Assembly: GCA_900757615.1 (NCBI GenBank)
Contig: CAAEON010000030.1
Span: forward strand, 1 to 64,000
Source: an uncultured Collinsella sp.
Lineage (GTDB): Bacteria; Actinomycetota; Coriobacteriia; Coriobacteriales; Coriobacteriaceae
Direction of reading: 5' to 3'
Length of the DNA: 64,000 bases
Shown here: positions 49,206 to 64,000 of the stretch, in pieces
How the letters are laid out: the number at the start of each line of letters is the position of its first letter
Position numbering within the stretch: position 1 is the stretch's first letter
Translations under genes and position numbers: made by a program
Notes under the pieces: generated by a model
Databases searched by the model: none
Told to the model about the DNA's origin: nothing
What the model saw: the letters and a program-made list of their open reading frames with translations, nothing else

Positions 49206-49583
49206 ATGGCTAAGCTTACCACCGATGAGATCATCGATGCTCTTAAGGAAATGACCCTTCTCGAGGCTTCCGAGCTCGTTAAGGCTATCGAGGACACCTT
49301 CGGCGTTTCCGCCGCTGCTCCTGCTGCCGTTGTCGCCGCTCCCGCTGCTGGCGCTGCTGAGGCCGAGGAGAAGACCGAGTTTGACGTCGTGCTCGAGGGC
49401 TTCGGCGACAACAAGATCCAGGTCATCAAGGCCGTCCGTGAGCTCACCAACCTTGGCCTGAAGGAGGCCAAGGAGGTCGTCGAGGGCGCTCCCAAGGCTG
49501 TTCTCGAGGGTGCCAAGAAGGAGGACGCCGAGGCTGCCAAGGAGAAGCTCGAGGCTGCTGGCGCTGCTGTCACCCTCAAGTAA
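49206..49583 (+). CDS. rplL: 50S ribosomal protein L7/L12
   Basis: A 125-residue acidic stalk protein. The N-terminal dimerisation helix (TTDEIIDALKEMTLLEASELVKAIEDTFGV) is followed by an Ala/Pro-rich hinge and the C-terminal factor-binding domain (EFDVVLEGFGDNKIQVIKAVRELTNLGLKEAKEVVEGAP). AAAGGACTTAGAA precedes ATG 49206. Confidence 0.98.
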   Translation: MAKLTTDEIIDALKEMTLLEASELVKAIEDTFGVSAAAPAAVVAAPAAGAAEAEEKTEFDVVLEGFGDNKIQVIKAVRELTNLGLKEAKEVVEGAPKAVLEGAKKEDAEAAKEKLEAAGAAVTLK

Positions 49584-49609
49584 TCAGGCTTTCTCGCCAG
49601 ATTTCTTTG

Positions 49610-49647
49610 CAGACGGGGTTCGCATTGCGAGCCCCGTCTTTTTTGTT
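49610..49647 (+). terminator. Terminator after rplL
   Basis: AGACGGGGTTCGC and GCGAGCCCCGTCT, followed by TTTTTTG. The rest of 49584-49897 is gene-free and presumably holds the galU promoter. Confidence 0.92.
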
Positions 49648-49897
49648 ATGACCCCTCTATTTTGCTGGCTCGACATGCAAATTACTGCCGCTTGCAGTGC
49701 TTTGGGGTCACTACCGTTGGGCGATAAAATTGCACCGTTCGAGCAATAATTTGCGTTGACCTGCTGAAGAATGGCGTTTGCCTAGCGGTAGCGCCTGGTC
49801 CCGGCGGTAAGATACTTCGGTATCGCAATTTGGTCTGTGGCTGCCGTGCCGCACGCACAGGGCGCATCCTGCGCCTGCGAAAGGATCCTTGAATAAT

Positions 49898-50806
49898 ATG
49901 AAGGCAATCATCCCCGCCGCCGGTCTTGGCACGCGCTTTCTGCCTGGCACCAAGTGCACGCCCAAAGAGATGCTACCGGTTCTCGACAAGCCGGTCATCC
50001 AGTATGTCGTCGAGGAGGCGCTCGACCCCGAGGAGGTCGACGACGCCATCATCGTTACCTCGCCCGGCAAGCCCGAGCTGCTGAGCTACTTCCAGCCCGA
50101 CCGTTCGCTCGAGAACCTGCTGCGCGAGCGCGGTAAGGACGCCTACGCCGACGCTGTCGCCCATGCGGGCGGTATGCCGGTCGACTTCCGTTATCAGTAC
50201 GAGCCCAAGGGCCTCGGTCACGCCATTCGCTCTGCCGCTGACGCCGTGGCAGGGGAGAACTTCCTGGTTCTTCTGGGCGACTATGTTGTGCCCAACCGCG
50301 ACATCTGCGACAAGATGCTCGCCGTTTCCAAGGAGCACGGTGGCGCTTCGGTTATCGCCGTTGCCGCGTGCGCTCCCGAGGAAGTCAGCCGCTATGGCGT
50401 CATCGCCGGCGATCGCGTGGGCTCTCTCGAGGGCTTTGAGAATGCTGCCGACGACGAGCCCGGTGCCGTTTGGCGCATCGGTGGTCTGGTCGAGAAGCCT
50501 GCTCCCGAGGCGGCTCCGTCCAACCTGTACATCGTTGGCCGTTATCTGCTGAGCCCGCTGGTCATGGACCTGCTGGCCGATCAGCAGGCCGGCAAGGGCG
50601 GCGAGATCCAGCTTACCGACGCCATGGCGCGTTCGCTCGATCGCGAGGCCATGTACGCTGTCGTCATCGACCCGCTGTCGGGCTACGATACCGGTACCCC
50701 GTCTGGCTGGATGGCCACCAACGCCCTCATGGCCGCAAGCGATCCTCGCTTTGCTGGCGCCTTCTGGGACGCCATCGACGAGCGCGGCGGCTTGATGCGC
50801 AAGTAA
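49898..50806 (+). CDS. galU: UTP-glucose-1-phosphate uridylyltransferase
   Basis: A 302-residue nucleotidyltransferase that makes UDP-glucose. It has MKAIIPAAGLGTRFLPGTKCTPKEMLPVLDKPVIQYVVEEAL at the N-terminus, then YEPKGLGHAI, VLLGDYVV, GGLVEKP and GGEIQLTDAM. The start is uncertain: ATG 49898 fits homologues but is 12 bases after AAGGA, and TTG 49889 is very close to it. It is inserted between rplL and rpoB, which are usually neighbours. Confidence 0.93.
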   Translation: MKAIIPAAGLGTRFLPGTKCTPKEMLPVLDKPVIQYVVEEALDPEEVDDAIIVTSPGKPELLSYFQPDRSLENLLRERGKDAYADAVAHAGGMPVDFRYQYEPKGLGHAIRSAADAVAGENFLVLLGDYVVPNRDICDKMLAVSKEHGGASVIAVAACAPEEVSRYGVIAGDRVGSLEGFENAADDEPGAVWRIGGLVEKPAPEAAPSNLYIVGRYLLSPLVMDLLADQQAGKGGEIQLTDAMARSLDREAMYAVVIDPLSGYDTGTPSGWMATNALMAASDPRFAGAFWDAIDERGGLMRK

Positions 50807-50825
50807 GCCTTCGGTCATCGACATT

Positions 50826-50862
50826 TACGGGTGCGGACTTCGGTTCGCGCCCGTTTTTTATA
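50826..50862 (+). terminator. Terminator after galU
   Basis: ACGGGTGCG and CGCGCCCGT around GACTTCGGTT, followed by TTTTTAT. Confidence 0.85.
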
Positions 50863-50992
50863 AGAGTTGCGATTGCTGGCTCTCTGTTCACAGAAAATAT
50901 ATGAACGCATGTTCGATACAACACTATTTATCTGCGTGTTTTCTGTCGAAAAACTTTGCTACTCCAAAAACTCAATCGCGTCAAGGCTTTTC

Positions 50993-51020
50993 TTGCCCAA
51001 CGGTCGGTACCTGATAAACT
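50993..51020 (+). promoter_or_regulatory. Candidate rpoBC promoter
   Basis: TTGCCC at 50993-50998, 16-bp spacer, TAAACT at 51015-51020, about 75 bp upstream of rpoB. It is in an AT-rich leader that follows a terminator. Confidence 0.5.
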
Positions 51021-51093
51021 ATTAGGTTGCGATAACTGGCGAAGCTATGCCTCGCCAACCCACCGAGCATTTCCGTGAAGGAGGAAAAACCTG

Positions 51094-54585
<3,492 letters not shown>

Positions 54586-54591
54586 TTGACT

Positions 54592-59070
<4,479 letters not shown>

Positions 59071-59095
59071 TTTCCTAGTACGTTAACCGCCCTTC

Positions 59096-59133
59096 CAAAG
59101 ACCCGTTTCCCAACAGGGAAGCGGGTCTTTTTT
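59096..59133 (+). terminator. Terminator after rpoC
   Basis: AAGACCCGTTTCCC and GGGAAGCGGGTCTT around AACA, followed by TTTT. Confidence 0.93.
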
Positions 59134-59164
59134 GGTGAGGAACGTTGCCCCGACGAGCACGTCG

Positions 59165-59301
59165 GATTCCCGGAACGGGCCGCCCGCTGTTTAAGTTTGT
59201 CGCGAGTTCCGCACGCAAAGGAAAGCACTTAATGTGCTTTCCGTCTTGCGCAGGACTGTAGAGCAGCAAACTTAAACAGCGGGCGGCCCGTTCCGGGAAT
59301 C
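59165..59301. repeat. Large palindromic element 2 (35-bp perfect arms)
   Basis: 59165-59199 is the exact reverse complement of 59267-59301 (35 bp). The 67-bp centre contains GGAAAGCAC-TTAAT-GTGCTTTCC and shares TTCCGCACG, AGCACTWAATGTGCT and CAGGAC with element 1. It lies between the rpoC terminator and the sigma factor gene, in the gene-free stretch 59071-59455. Confidence 0.85.
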
Positions 59302-59307
59302 TGCCCC

Positions 59308-59370
59308 CGCGCACAGAAGGGGATTCCTTTTGCCAAAAAGGGACAGGTTTATTTTGGTAGGTTTTTCCTG
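59308..59370. repeat. GCGCACAG..GGGGATTCCTTTTG and CCTGTCCC repeats
   Basis: GCGCACAGAAGGGGATTCC with TTTTG recurs at about 61072-61095 (GCGCACAGGCGGGGATTCC). The adjoining part (59328-59370) is the inverted counterpart of the repeat at 28383-28423. Confidence 0.65.
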
Positions 59371-59455
59371 CTTGAATTTGAAACATTCCGTTCGGTCAAA
59401 GCGTATCTATGGTGAGGGCCTCAGCAAGAAACATCAGCATCACCGGGAGGTGATT

Positions 59456-59974
59456 ATGGAAGAACAAGCTTTTAGACAGGCGGTCGAAGACCACCGGGGT
59501 GTCGTGTTTCGGATCGCATTGACGTATCTGCGTGATCGCGCTGACGCCGACGATGTCGCTCAAGACGTCTTTCTTAAGTTGCTCAAAAGCGACGCGCAAT
59601 TTGAAAACTGGGAGCATCTTCGTCGATGGCTTATCCGGGTCACGATCAATGAATGTAAATCTCTCTTTCGAAAGCCGTGGAGGCGCGTGGAGGATATTGA
59701 GAATCTGGCCGATTCGCTTTCGACGGCGCAGGAGGAGACCAAGGCGGTCCTGTCAGACGTTATGCGACTTCCGGAGCGATTCCGTATTCCTATCGTGCTC
59801 TATTACTATCTGGGCTTCTCGACTTCAGAAATTGCCGAGTTACTGCATGTGCCAGCCGCGACCGTTCGAACGCGTTTAGCTCGCGGCAGATCGAAGCTCA
59901 AGTTCATCCTAGAGGAGGGCGACCGTGAAATCCAACCAGATCAAGCAGGCCTTCGAGTCCGTCCAAGCCGATAG
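59456..59974 (+). CDS. ECF-type RNA polymerase sigma factor
   Basis: A 172-residue sigma-70 family factor with only regions 2 and 4. Region 2 has FRIALTYLRDRADADDVAQDVFLKLLKS and WLIRVTINECKSLFR. Region 4 has LPERFRIPIVLYYYLGFSTSEIAELLHVPAATVRTRLARGRSKLK, a typical helix-turn-helix. ATG 59456 has GGGAGG six bases upstream. It overlaps the next gene, encoding a membrane protein, by 50 bp, the usual arrangement of an ECF factor and its anti-sigma factor. Confidence 0.92.
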   Translation: MEEQAFRQAVEDHRGVVFRIALTYLRDRADADDVAQDVFLKLLKSDAQFENWEHLRRWLIRVTINECKSLFRKPWRRVEDIENLADSLSTAQEETKAVLSDVMRLPERFRIPIVLYYYLGFSTSEIAELLHVPAATVRTRLARGRSKLKFILEEGDREIQPDQAGLRVRPSR

Positions 59975-61001
59975 CGATCTTGCTGACCGTGTTCTTTATG
60001 CCGCTGCTGGCGAGCCGCTTCGCCGAAAGGGTCACGCGAAGCCTCTGTATGTTGCCGTAATCGGATGTCTTGCCGGAGTGCTGGCGACCGGAGGGGTCGC
60101 CTACGCTGTTGTCAATTCCAGTTATTTTGCCTCTGCCTGGGGAAACCATGGCAACGGAGAGTCCGTTACCTGGACAAATGGCGGCTCGTCGGGGACTAAA
60201 TATACCTACACCAGAGAGTTTGGTGATGGTATCGCGCCCCAAAGCTTGGAGGGTTCAGTACAGAAGGTCAATCTGTCCGTCGAGGGCAACGGCTATACAC
60301 TCGACATTCATGATATGGCTATCGACCAAAACGGCTGCGGTGCTGTGACGTTTACGCTGTCCAATCCAAATGGTGTTAACTACTACAAGCCGGCAGCAGA
60401 GACAGGCGAACTTGTTCTCTATGGTGAAGAAGAACAAGGCATCGGTACACCCAGCATGAACTTCGGCGAGGAATGGGCTGATACACGCTGCACCATTGAT
60501 AAGGACACATCAAGCGATACTGTCATTAATGGCACGATGTACTTTGCTTCTATGGATCGCGAGCGAGGTTTTCAACATGCGGTCACCTGGAATATCTCGT
60601 GGACCGAGGGCGAAGGAGAGGATGCGAACCCGTTCGAGGCATCGACGCCCGAGTTTAGCGTTGGAGCGTACGTCGATACTAAGGAACTCCGCTCCGATGA
60701 CTCGCCTCTCGAGATCAGCCCGTTTTCCATCCAGACGCACATCGATGATCTGGGCATTGACGCAGTCACGAAGAAGTTGACGGTTACCTACAAGGATGGA
60801 TCGGAGCAGATTATCGAAGATGACGACGCAGGGGCGTTCAACTTATATTTTTCTTATACGCGCAATAGCGGAGAGAACATCTGGGTGCCAACGAAGTTGA
60901 TTGATGTCGACCAAGTGGTCTCGGTAACCCTCGAGGGCACGAGATACACATCAACAGGAGAGACTCAAACGGAAGAACCCTTTACCATCGTCTATTCGTA
61001 A
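59925..61001 (+). CDS. Membrane-anchored putative anti-sigma factor
   Basis: A 358-residue protein with a 40-residue cytosolic N-terminus (IKQAFESVQADSDLADRVLYAA), one membrane segment (about 42-64) and a large outer domain of about 290 residues rich in beta structure. The layout resembles DUF4179-type anti-sigma proteins of Gram-positive bacteria. The cytosolic part would hold the sigma factor and the outer part would sense the envelope signal, which is unknown. The start is GTG 59925 with GGAGGG upstream, overlapping the sigma gene. Role inferred mainly from position. Confidence 0.75.
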   Translation: MKSNQIKQAFESVQADSDLADRVLYAAAGEPLRRKGHAKPLYVAVIGCLAGVLATGGVAYAVVNSSYFASAWGNHGNGESVTWTNGGSSGTKYTYTREFGDGIAPQSLEGSVQKVNLSVEGNGYTLDIHDMAIDQNGCGAVTFTLSNPNGVNYYKPAAETGELVLYGEEEQGIGTPSMNFGEEWADTRCTIDKDTSSDTVINGTMYFASMDRERGFQHAVTWNISWTEGEGEDANPFEASTPEFSVGAYVDTKELRSDDSPLEISPFSIQTHIDDLGIDAVTKKLTVTYKDGSEQIIEDDDAGAFNLYFSYTRNSGENIWVPTKLIDVDQVVSVTLEGTRYTSTGETQTEEPFTIVYS

Positions 61002-61005
61002 GGTC

Positions 61006-61042
61006 TAGGCCGCTTCCCAAGAGGGAAAGCGGCCTATTTTGC
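61006..61042 (+). terminator. Terminator after the anti-sigma gene
   Basis: GGCCGCTTCCC and GGGAAAGCGGCC around AAGA, followed by TATTTTG. Confidence 0.85.
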
Positions 61043-61270
61043 GTTACATGGACGGCTGGAATGGGCACTTGCGCACAGGCGGGGATTCCTTTTGTGTAGG
61101 CTTTGCGGAAATATGCCAATTTTGGGATACGCCCGGCAGCGTGGTCTGTTGACGGCACAGCTAACGCCACGTATCCTATCGAACTGCGTGTTTCGTAGGG
61201 GGATGCTGACCCCTCGATTCAAGCCGTTGCACTTTACAGAAAGCTGGAATCATTCGAGAAGGAGTACGCT

Positions 61271-61648
61271 TTGCCTACTATTAACCAGCTGGTTCGCCAG
61301 GGCCGTCGTTCCGTGCCCAAGAAGTCCAAGAACGCTGCTCTGCAGCACAACTCCCAGAAGCGCGGCGTGTGCACCCGCGTCTTCACCACGAGCCCCAAGA
61401 AGCCGAACTCGGCTCTTCGTAAGGTTGCCCGTGTTCGCCTTGTCAACGGCATCGAAGTTACTGCTTACATCCCGGGTGAGGGCCACAACCTGCAGGAGCA
61501 CTCCATCGTGCTCGTACGCGGCGGTCGTGTCCGTGACCTCCCTGGTGTCCGTTATCACGTCATCCGTGGCGCCTACGACGCTGCTCCGGTCCAGAACCGT
61601 ATGCAGGCCCGTTCCAAGTACGGTGCTAAGCGCCCCAAGGCTAAATAA
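61271..61648 (+). CDS. rpsL: 30S ribosomal protein S12
   Basis: A 125-residue S12 that controls decoding accuracy. It has PTINQLVRQGR at the start, the KKPNSALRK loop and the GEGHNLQEHS segment. The Lys in TTSPKKPNSALRK at the common streptomycin-resistance site is wild type, and so is the second Lys-position region (VRGGRVRDLPGVRYH). The start is TTG 61271, with GAAGGAG six bases upstream. It begins the str operon. Confidence 0.97.
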   Translation: MPTINQLVRQGRRSVPKKSKNAALQHNSQKRGVCTRVFTTSPKKPNSALRKVARVRLVNGIEVTAYIPGEGHNLQEHSIVLVRGGRVRDLPGVRYHVIRGAYDAAPVQNRMQARSKYGAKRPKAK

Positions 61649-61721
61649 GCCAGATAACGTTTTGATACTTTCGCCGTGTGCCGCCTAAGCGCCGCACGGT
61701 AGACACTTAAGGAGATTTCAC

Positions 61722-62195
61722 ATGCCGCGTCGTGCAGCAGCTAATCGTCGTGAGGTTCAGCCTGACGCCGTTTACAACAACCGCCTGGTGACTCAGCTCA
61801 TCAACAAGGTCCTTCTTGACGGCAAGAAGGCCACCGCTGAGCGCATCGTTTACACCGCTTTCGAGATCGTTGCCGAGAAGTCCGAGGGTGGCGACGCTCT
61901 CGCTACCTTCAAGAAGGCTATGGACAACGTCAAGCCCACGCTCGAGGTTAAGCCCAAGCGTGTCGGTGGCGCTACCTATCAGGTCCCGATGGAGGTCAAC
62001 TCCCGTCGTTCCACCGCTCTGGGTATCCGCTGGATCGTCAACTTCTCCCGCGCTCGCAAGGAGAAGACCATGGCCGAGCGTCTCGCCAACGAGATCCTCG
62101 ACGCCTCCAACGGCCTGGGCGCTTCCGTCAAGAAGCGTGAGGACGTCTTCAAGATGGCCGAGGCCAACCGCGCGTTCTCTCACTATCGTTGGTAA
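61722..62195 (+). CDS. rpsG: 30S ribosomal protein S7
   Basis: A 157-residue S7, the assembly primary binder of the 16S 3' domain. It has MPRRAAANRREVQPDAVYNNRLVTQLINKVLLDGKK and the conserved GGATYQVPMEV...LGIRWIVNFSR stretch. AAGGAG precedes ATG 61722. Order rpsL-rpsG-fusA is the standard str operon. Confidence 0.97.
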   Translation: MPRRAAANRREVQPDAVYNNRLVTQLINKVLLDGKKATAERIVYTAFEIVAEKSEGGDALATFKKAMDNVKPTLEVKPKRVGGATYQVPMEVNSRRSTALGIRWIVNFSRARKEKTMAERLANEILDASNGLGASVKKREDVFKMAEANRAFSHYRW

Positions 62196-62214
62196 GTTAA
62201 GGTAAGGAACTAAC

Positions 62215-64000
62215 ATGGCTAAGCCTAAGTACAAGCTTTCCGATACCCGTAACATCGGCATCATGGCTCACATCGATGCCGGTAAGACCACCACGACCGA
62301 GCGTATTCTTTACTACACCGGTAAGACCCACAAGATCGGTGAGGTCCATGAGGGCGCTGCCACCATGGACTGGATGGTTCAGGAGCAGGAGCGCGGCGTA
62401 ACCATTACCTCCGCTGCTACCACGTGCTTCTGGAACAAGGACGGTAAGGACTACCGCATCCAGATCATCGACACCCCGGGCCACGTTGACTTCACCGCCG
62501 AGGTCGAGCGCTGCCTGCGCGTCCTCGATGGCGCTGTCGCCGTCTTCGACGCCGTTGCCGGCGTTCAGCCCCAGTCTGAGACCGTTTGGCGTCAGGCTTC
62601 TACCTTCAACGTCCCCCGCATCGCCTTCATCAACAAGTATGACCGCGTGGGCGCTGACTTCTTCAACGCTATCGAGACCATGAAGGATCGTCTCGACGCC
62701 AACGCCGTGGCCGCTCAGGTCCCGATGGGCGCCGAGGACAACTTCTGGGGCGTCATCGACCTGGTCACCATGACTGCTTGGGACTTCAAGGCCGACGACA
62801 AGGGCATGACCTACCCCGAGCCGATGGACGAGATCCCGGCTGAGTTCGCCGACATCGCTGCCACCAAGCGCGAGGAGCTCCTCGACGCTGCTGCCAGCTT
62901 TGACGACGAGCTCATGGAGAAGATCCTCATGGAGGAGGACTTCACCGTCGAGGAGCTTAAGGCTGCTCTGCGCAAGGGCGTTCTGGCCAACGAGCTCAAC
63001 CTCGTCTTCGTGGGCTCCGCCTACAAGAACAAGGGCGTCCAGGAGCTGCTCGACGCTGTCGTCGACTACCTGCCCAGCCCGCTCGACGTCGAGGCCGTTA
63101 CCGGTACCGATCCGGACACCGGCGAGGAGATCGAGCGTCATCCTTCCTTCGACGAGCCCTTCTCCGGCCTGGTCTTCAAGATCATGACCGACCCGTTCGT
63201 CGGTAAGCTCACCTACGTCCGCGTTTACTCCGGCCGCGCCGAGTCCGGCTCCTACGTTGTCAACGCTTCCAACGGTCAGCGCGAGCGCCTCGGCCGCATC
63301 CTCGAGATGAACGCCGCCGAGCGTATCGACCGTGACGACGCCGCTGCCGGCGACATCGTCGCTTGCGTCGGCTTCAAGAACTCCACCACCGGTGACACCC
63401 TGTGCGCCGAGGGCAAGGAGATCGTCCTCGAGAAGATCGAGTTCGCTAAGCCCGTTATCGACGTTGCCATCGAGCCCAAGACCAAGGCCGAGCAGGACAA
63501 GATGTCCCTGGCTCTGACCAAGCTCGCCGAGGAGGACCCGACCTTCCAGGTGTCCACCAACCACGAGACCGGCCAGACCATCATCGCCGGCATGGGCGAG
63601 CTGCACCTCGAGATCATCGTCGACCGTCTGCTTCGTGAGTTCAAGGTTGACGCTAACGTTGGTAAGCCCCAGGTTGCCTACCGCGAGACCGCTGGTCACG
63701 ACGTCGAGAAGGCTGAGGGCAAGTTCGTCCGTCAGTCCGGTGGTCGCGGTCAGTACGGCCACGCCGTCATCAAGCTCGAGAAGATGGAGGAGGGCTTCGG
63801 CTACGAGTTCGTCAACGCTATCGTCGGCGGCGTCGTGCCCAAGGAGTACATCCCGTCCATCGACAAGGGCATCCAGGAGGCCCTGAACACCGGTGTTATC
63901 GCCGGCTTCCCGGTCCTCGACGTTAAGGTCACCCTGTTCGACGGTTCTTACCACGAGGTCGACTCCTCCGAGGCCGCCTTCAAGATCGCCGGTTCCATGG
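62215..64000 (+). CDS. fusA: Translation elongation factor G (3' end beyond the window)
   Basis: The first 595 codons of the ribosomal translocase EF-G, cut by the window end. G motifs are AHIDAGKTTTTERILYYTG, ERGVTITSAATT and DTPGHVDFTAEVERCLRVLDGAV. The guanine-specificity motif reads NKYD (about residues 140-143) instead of the common NKMD. Domain II (SGLVFKIMTDPFVGKLTYVRVYSG) and domains III-IV (GMGELHLEIIVDRL, GKPQVAYRETAG, GGRGQYGHA) follow. AAGGAAC precedes ATG 62215. tuf does not follow directly, at least as far as the window goes; one tuf is at 20582. Confidence 0.96.
   Translation, partial: MAKPKYKLSDTRNIGIMAHIDAGKTTTTERILYYTGKTHKIGEVHEGAATMDWMVQEQERGVTITSAATTCFWNKDGKDYRIQIIDTPGHVDFTAEVERCLRVLDGAVAVFDAVAGVQPQSETVWRQASTFNVPRIAFINKYDRVGADFFNAIETMKDRLDANAVAAQVPMGAEDNFWGVIDLVTMTAWDFKADDKGMTYPEPMDEIPAEFADIAATKREELLDAAASFDDELMEKILMEEDFTVEELKAALRKGVLANELNLVFVGSAYKNKGVQELLDAVVDYLPSPLDVEAVTGTDPDTGEEIERHPSFDEPFSGLVFKIMTDPFVGKLTYVRVYSGRAESGSYVVNASNGQRERLGRILEMNAAERIDRDDAAAGDIVACVGFKNSTTGDTLCAEGKEIVLEKIEFAKPVIDVAIEPKTKAEQDKMSLALTKLAEEDPTFQVSTNHETGQTIIAGMGELHLEIIVDRLLREFKVDANVGKPQVAYRETAGHDVEKAEGKFVRQSGGRGQYGHAVIKLEKMEEGFGYEFVNAIVGGVVPKEYIPSIDKGIQEALNTGVIAGFPVLDVKVTLFDGSYHEVDSSEAAFKIAGSM

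Noticed and set aside
62197..63954. A 585-codon minus-strand open frame antisense to fusA
   Set aside because: Same cause; the sense strand encodes EF-G with all motifs.

Overview
The window is a high-GC chromosomal segment of a Gram-positive actinobacterium. The gene set, the strong GCC/GAG/AAG codon preference and the gene order point to the Coriobacteriia, most likely a gut Collinsella. This is an inference from content; no database was searched.

Layout. 1-2.7 kb: end of a peptide-maturation cassette (radical SAM/SPASM enzyme with a disturbed 5' end, plus an ABC exporter). 2.9-7.3 kb: two toxin-antitoxin-like loci (RelB/PIN and HipB/HipA) around a PepD dipeptidase. 7.4-13.8 kb: mntP behind a manganese riboswitch, then a housekeeping run disA-ispD-ispF-cysS-rlmB-NYN. 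13.8-15.2 kb: a second HipA-like protein, fused to a helix-turn-helix, behind a 23-bp perfect inverted repeat. 15.4-20.1 kb: a tRNA-Thr, then a beta-glucoside PTS, 6-phospho-beta-glucosidase and RpiR regulator bracketed by related intergenic repeats. 20.2-24.6 kb: three tRNAs, tuf, rpmG, tRNA-Trp, secE, nusG, rplK, rplA. 24.7-48.1 kb: an accessory and metabolic block (cytoplasmic BMP-like protein, MscS, ABC importer, asnS, EIIA-Glc, a dimethylargininase operon, FeoAB, MFS, GH13, DNA glycosylase, aminotransferase). 48.4-64 kb: rplJ, rplL, galU, rpoB, rpoC, an ECF sigma/anti-sigma pair, rpsL, rpsG and fusA, which runs off the end.

The usual rplKAJL-rpoBC cluster is therefore split, with about 24 kb between rplA and rplJ and galU between rplL and rpoB. 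RNA-level control is visible at mntP (riboswitch with overlapping terminator), rplJ (L10 leader plus attenuator) and rplA (L1-type site).

The most unusual things seen are: (1) two intergenic elements, each with exactly 35-bp perfect inverted arms of different sequence around a shared core of about 65 bp; (2) an RNA polymerase beta' subunit with a long C-terminal extension ending in a helix-hairpin-helix that resembles the alpha-subunit CTD; (3) an RNA polymerase beta subunit whose fork-loop-2 RERAGFE sequence is replaced by a longer, different one; (4) several families of short intergenic palindromes, including three 63-bp copies, and a 4 x 62-bp tandem array.
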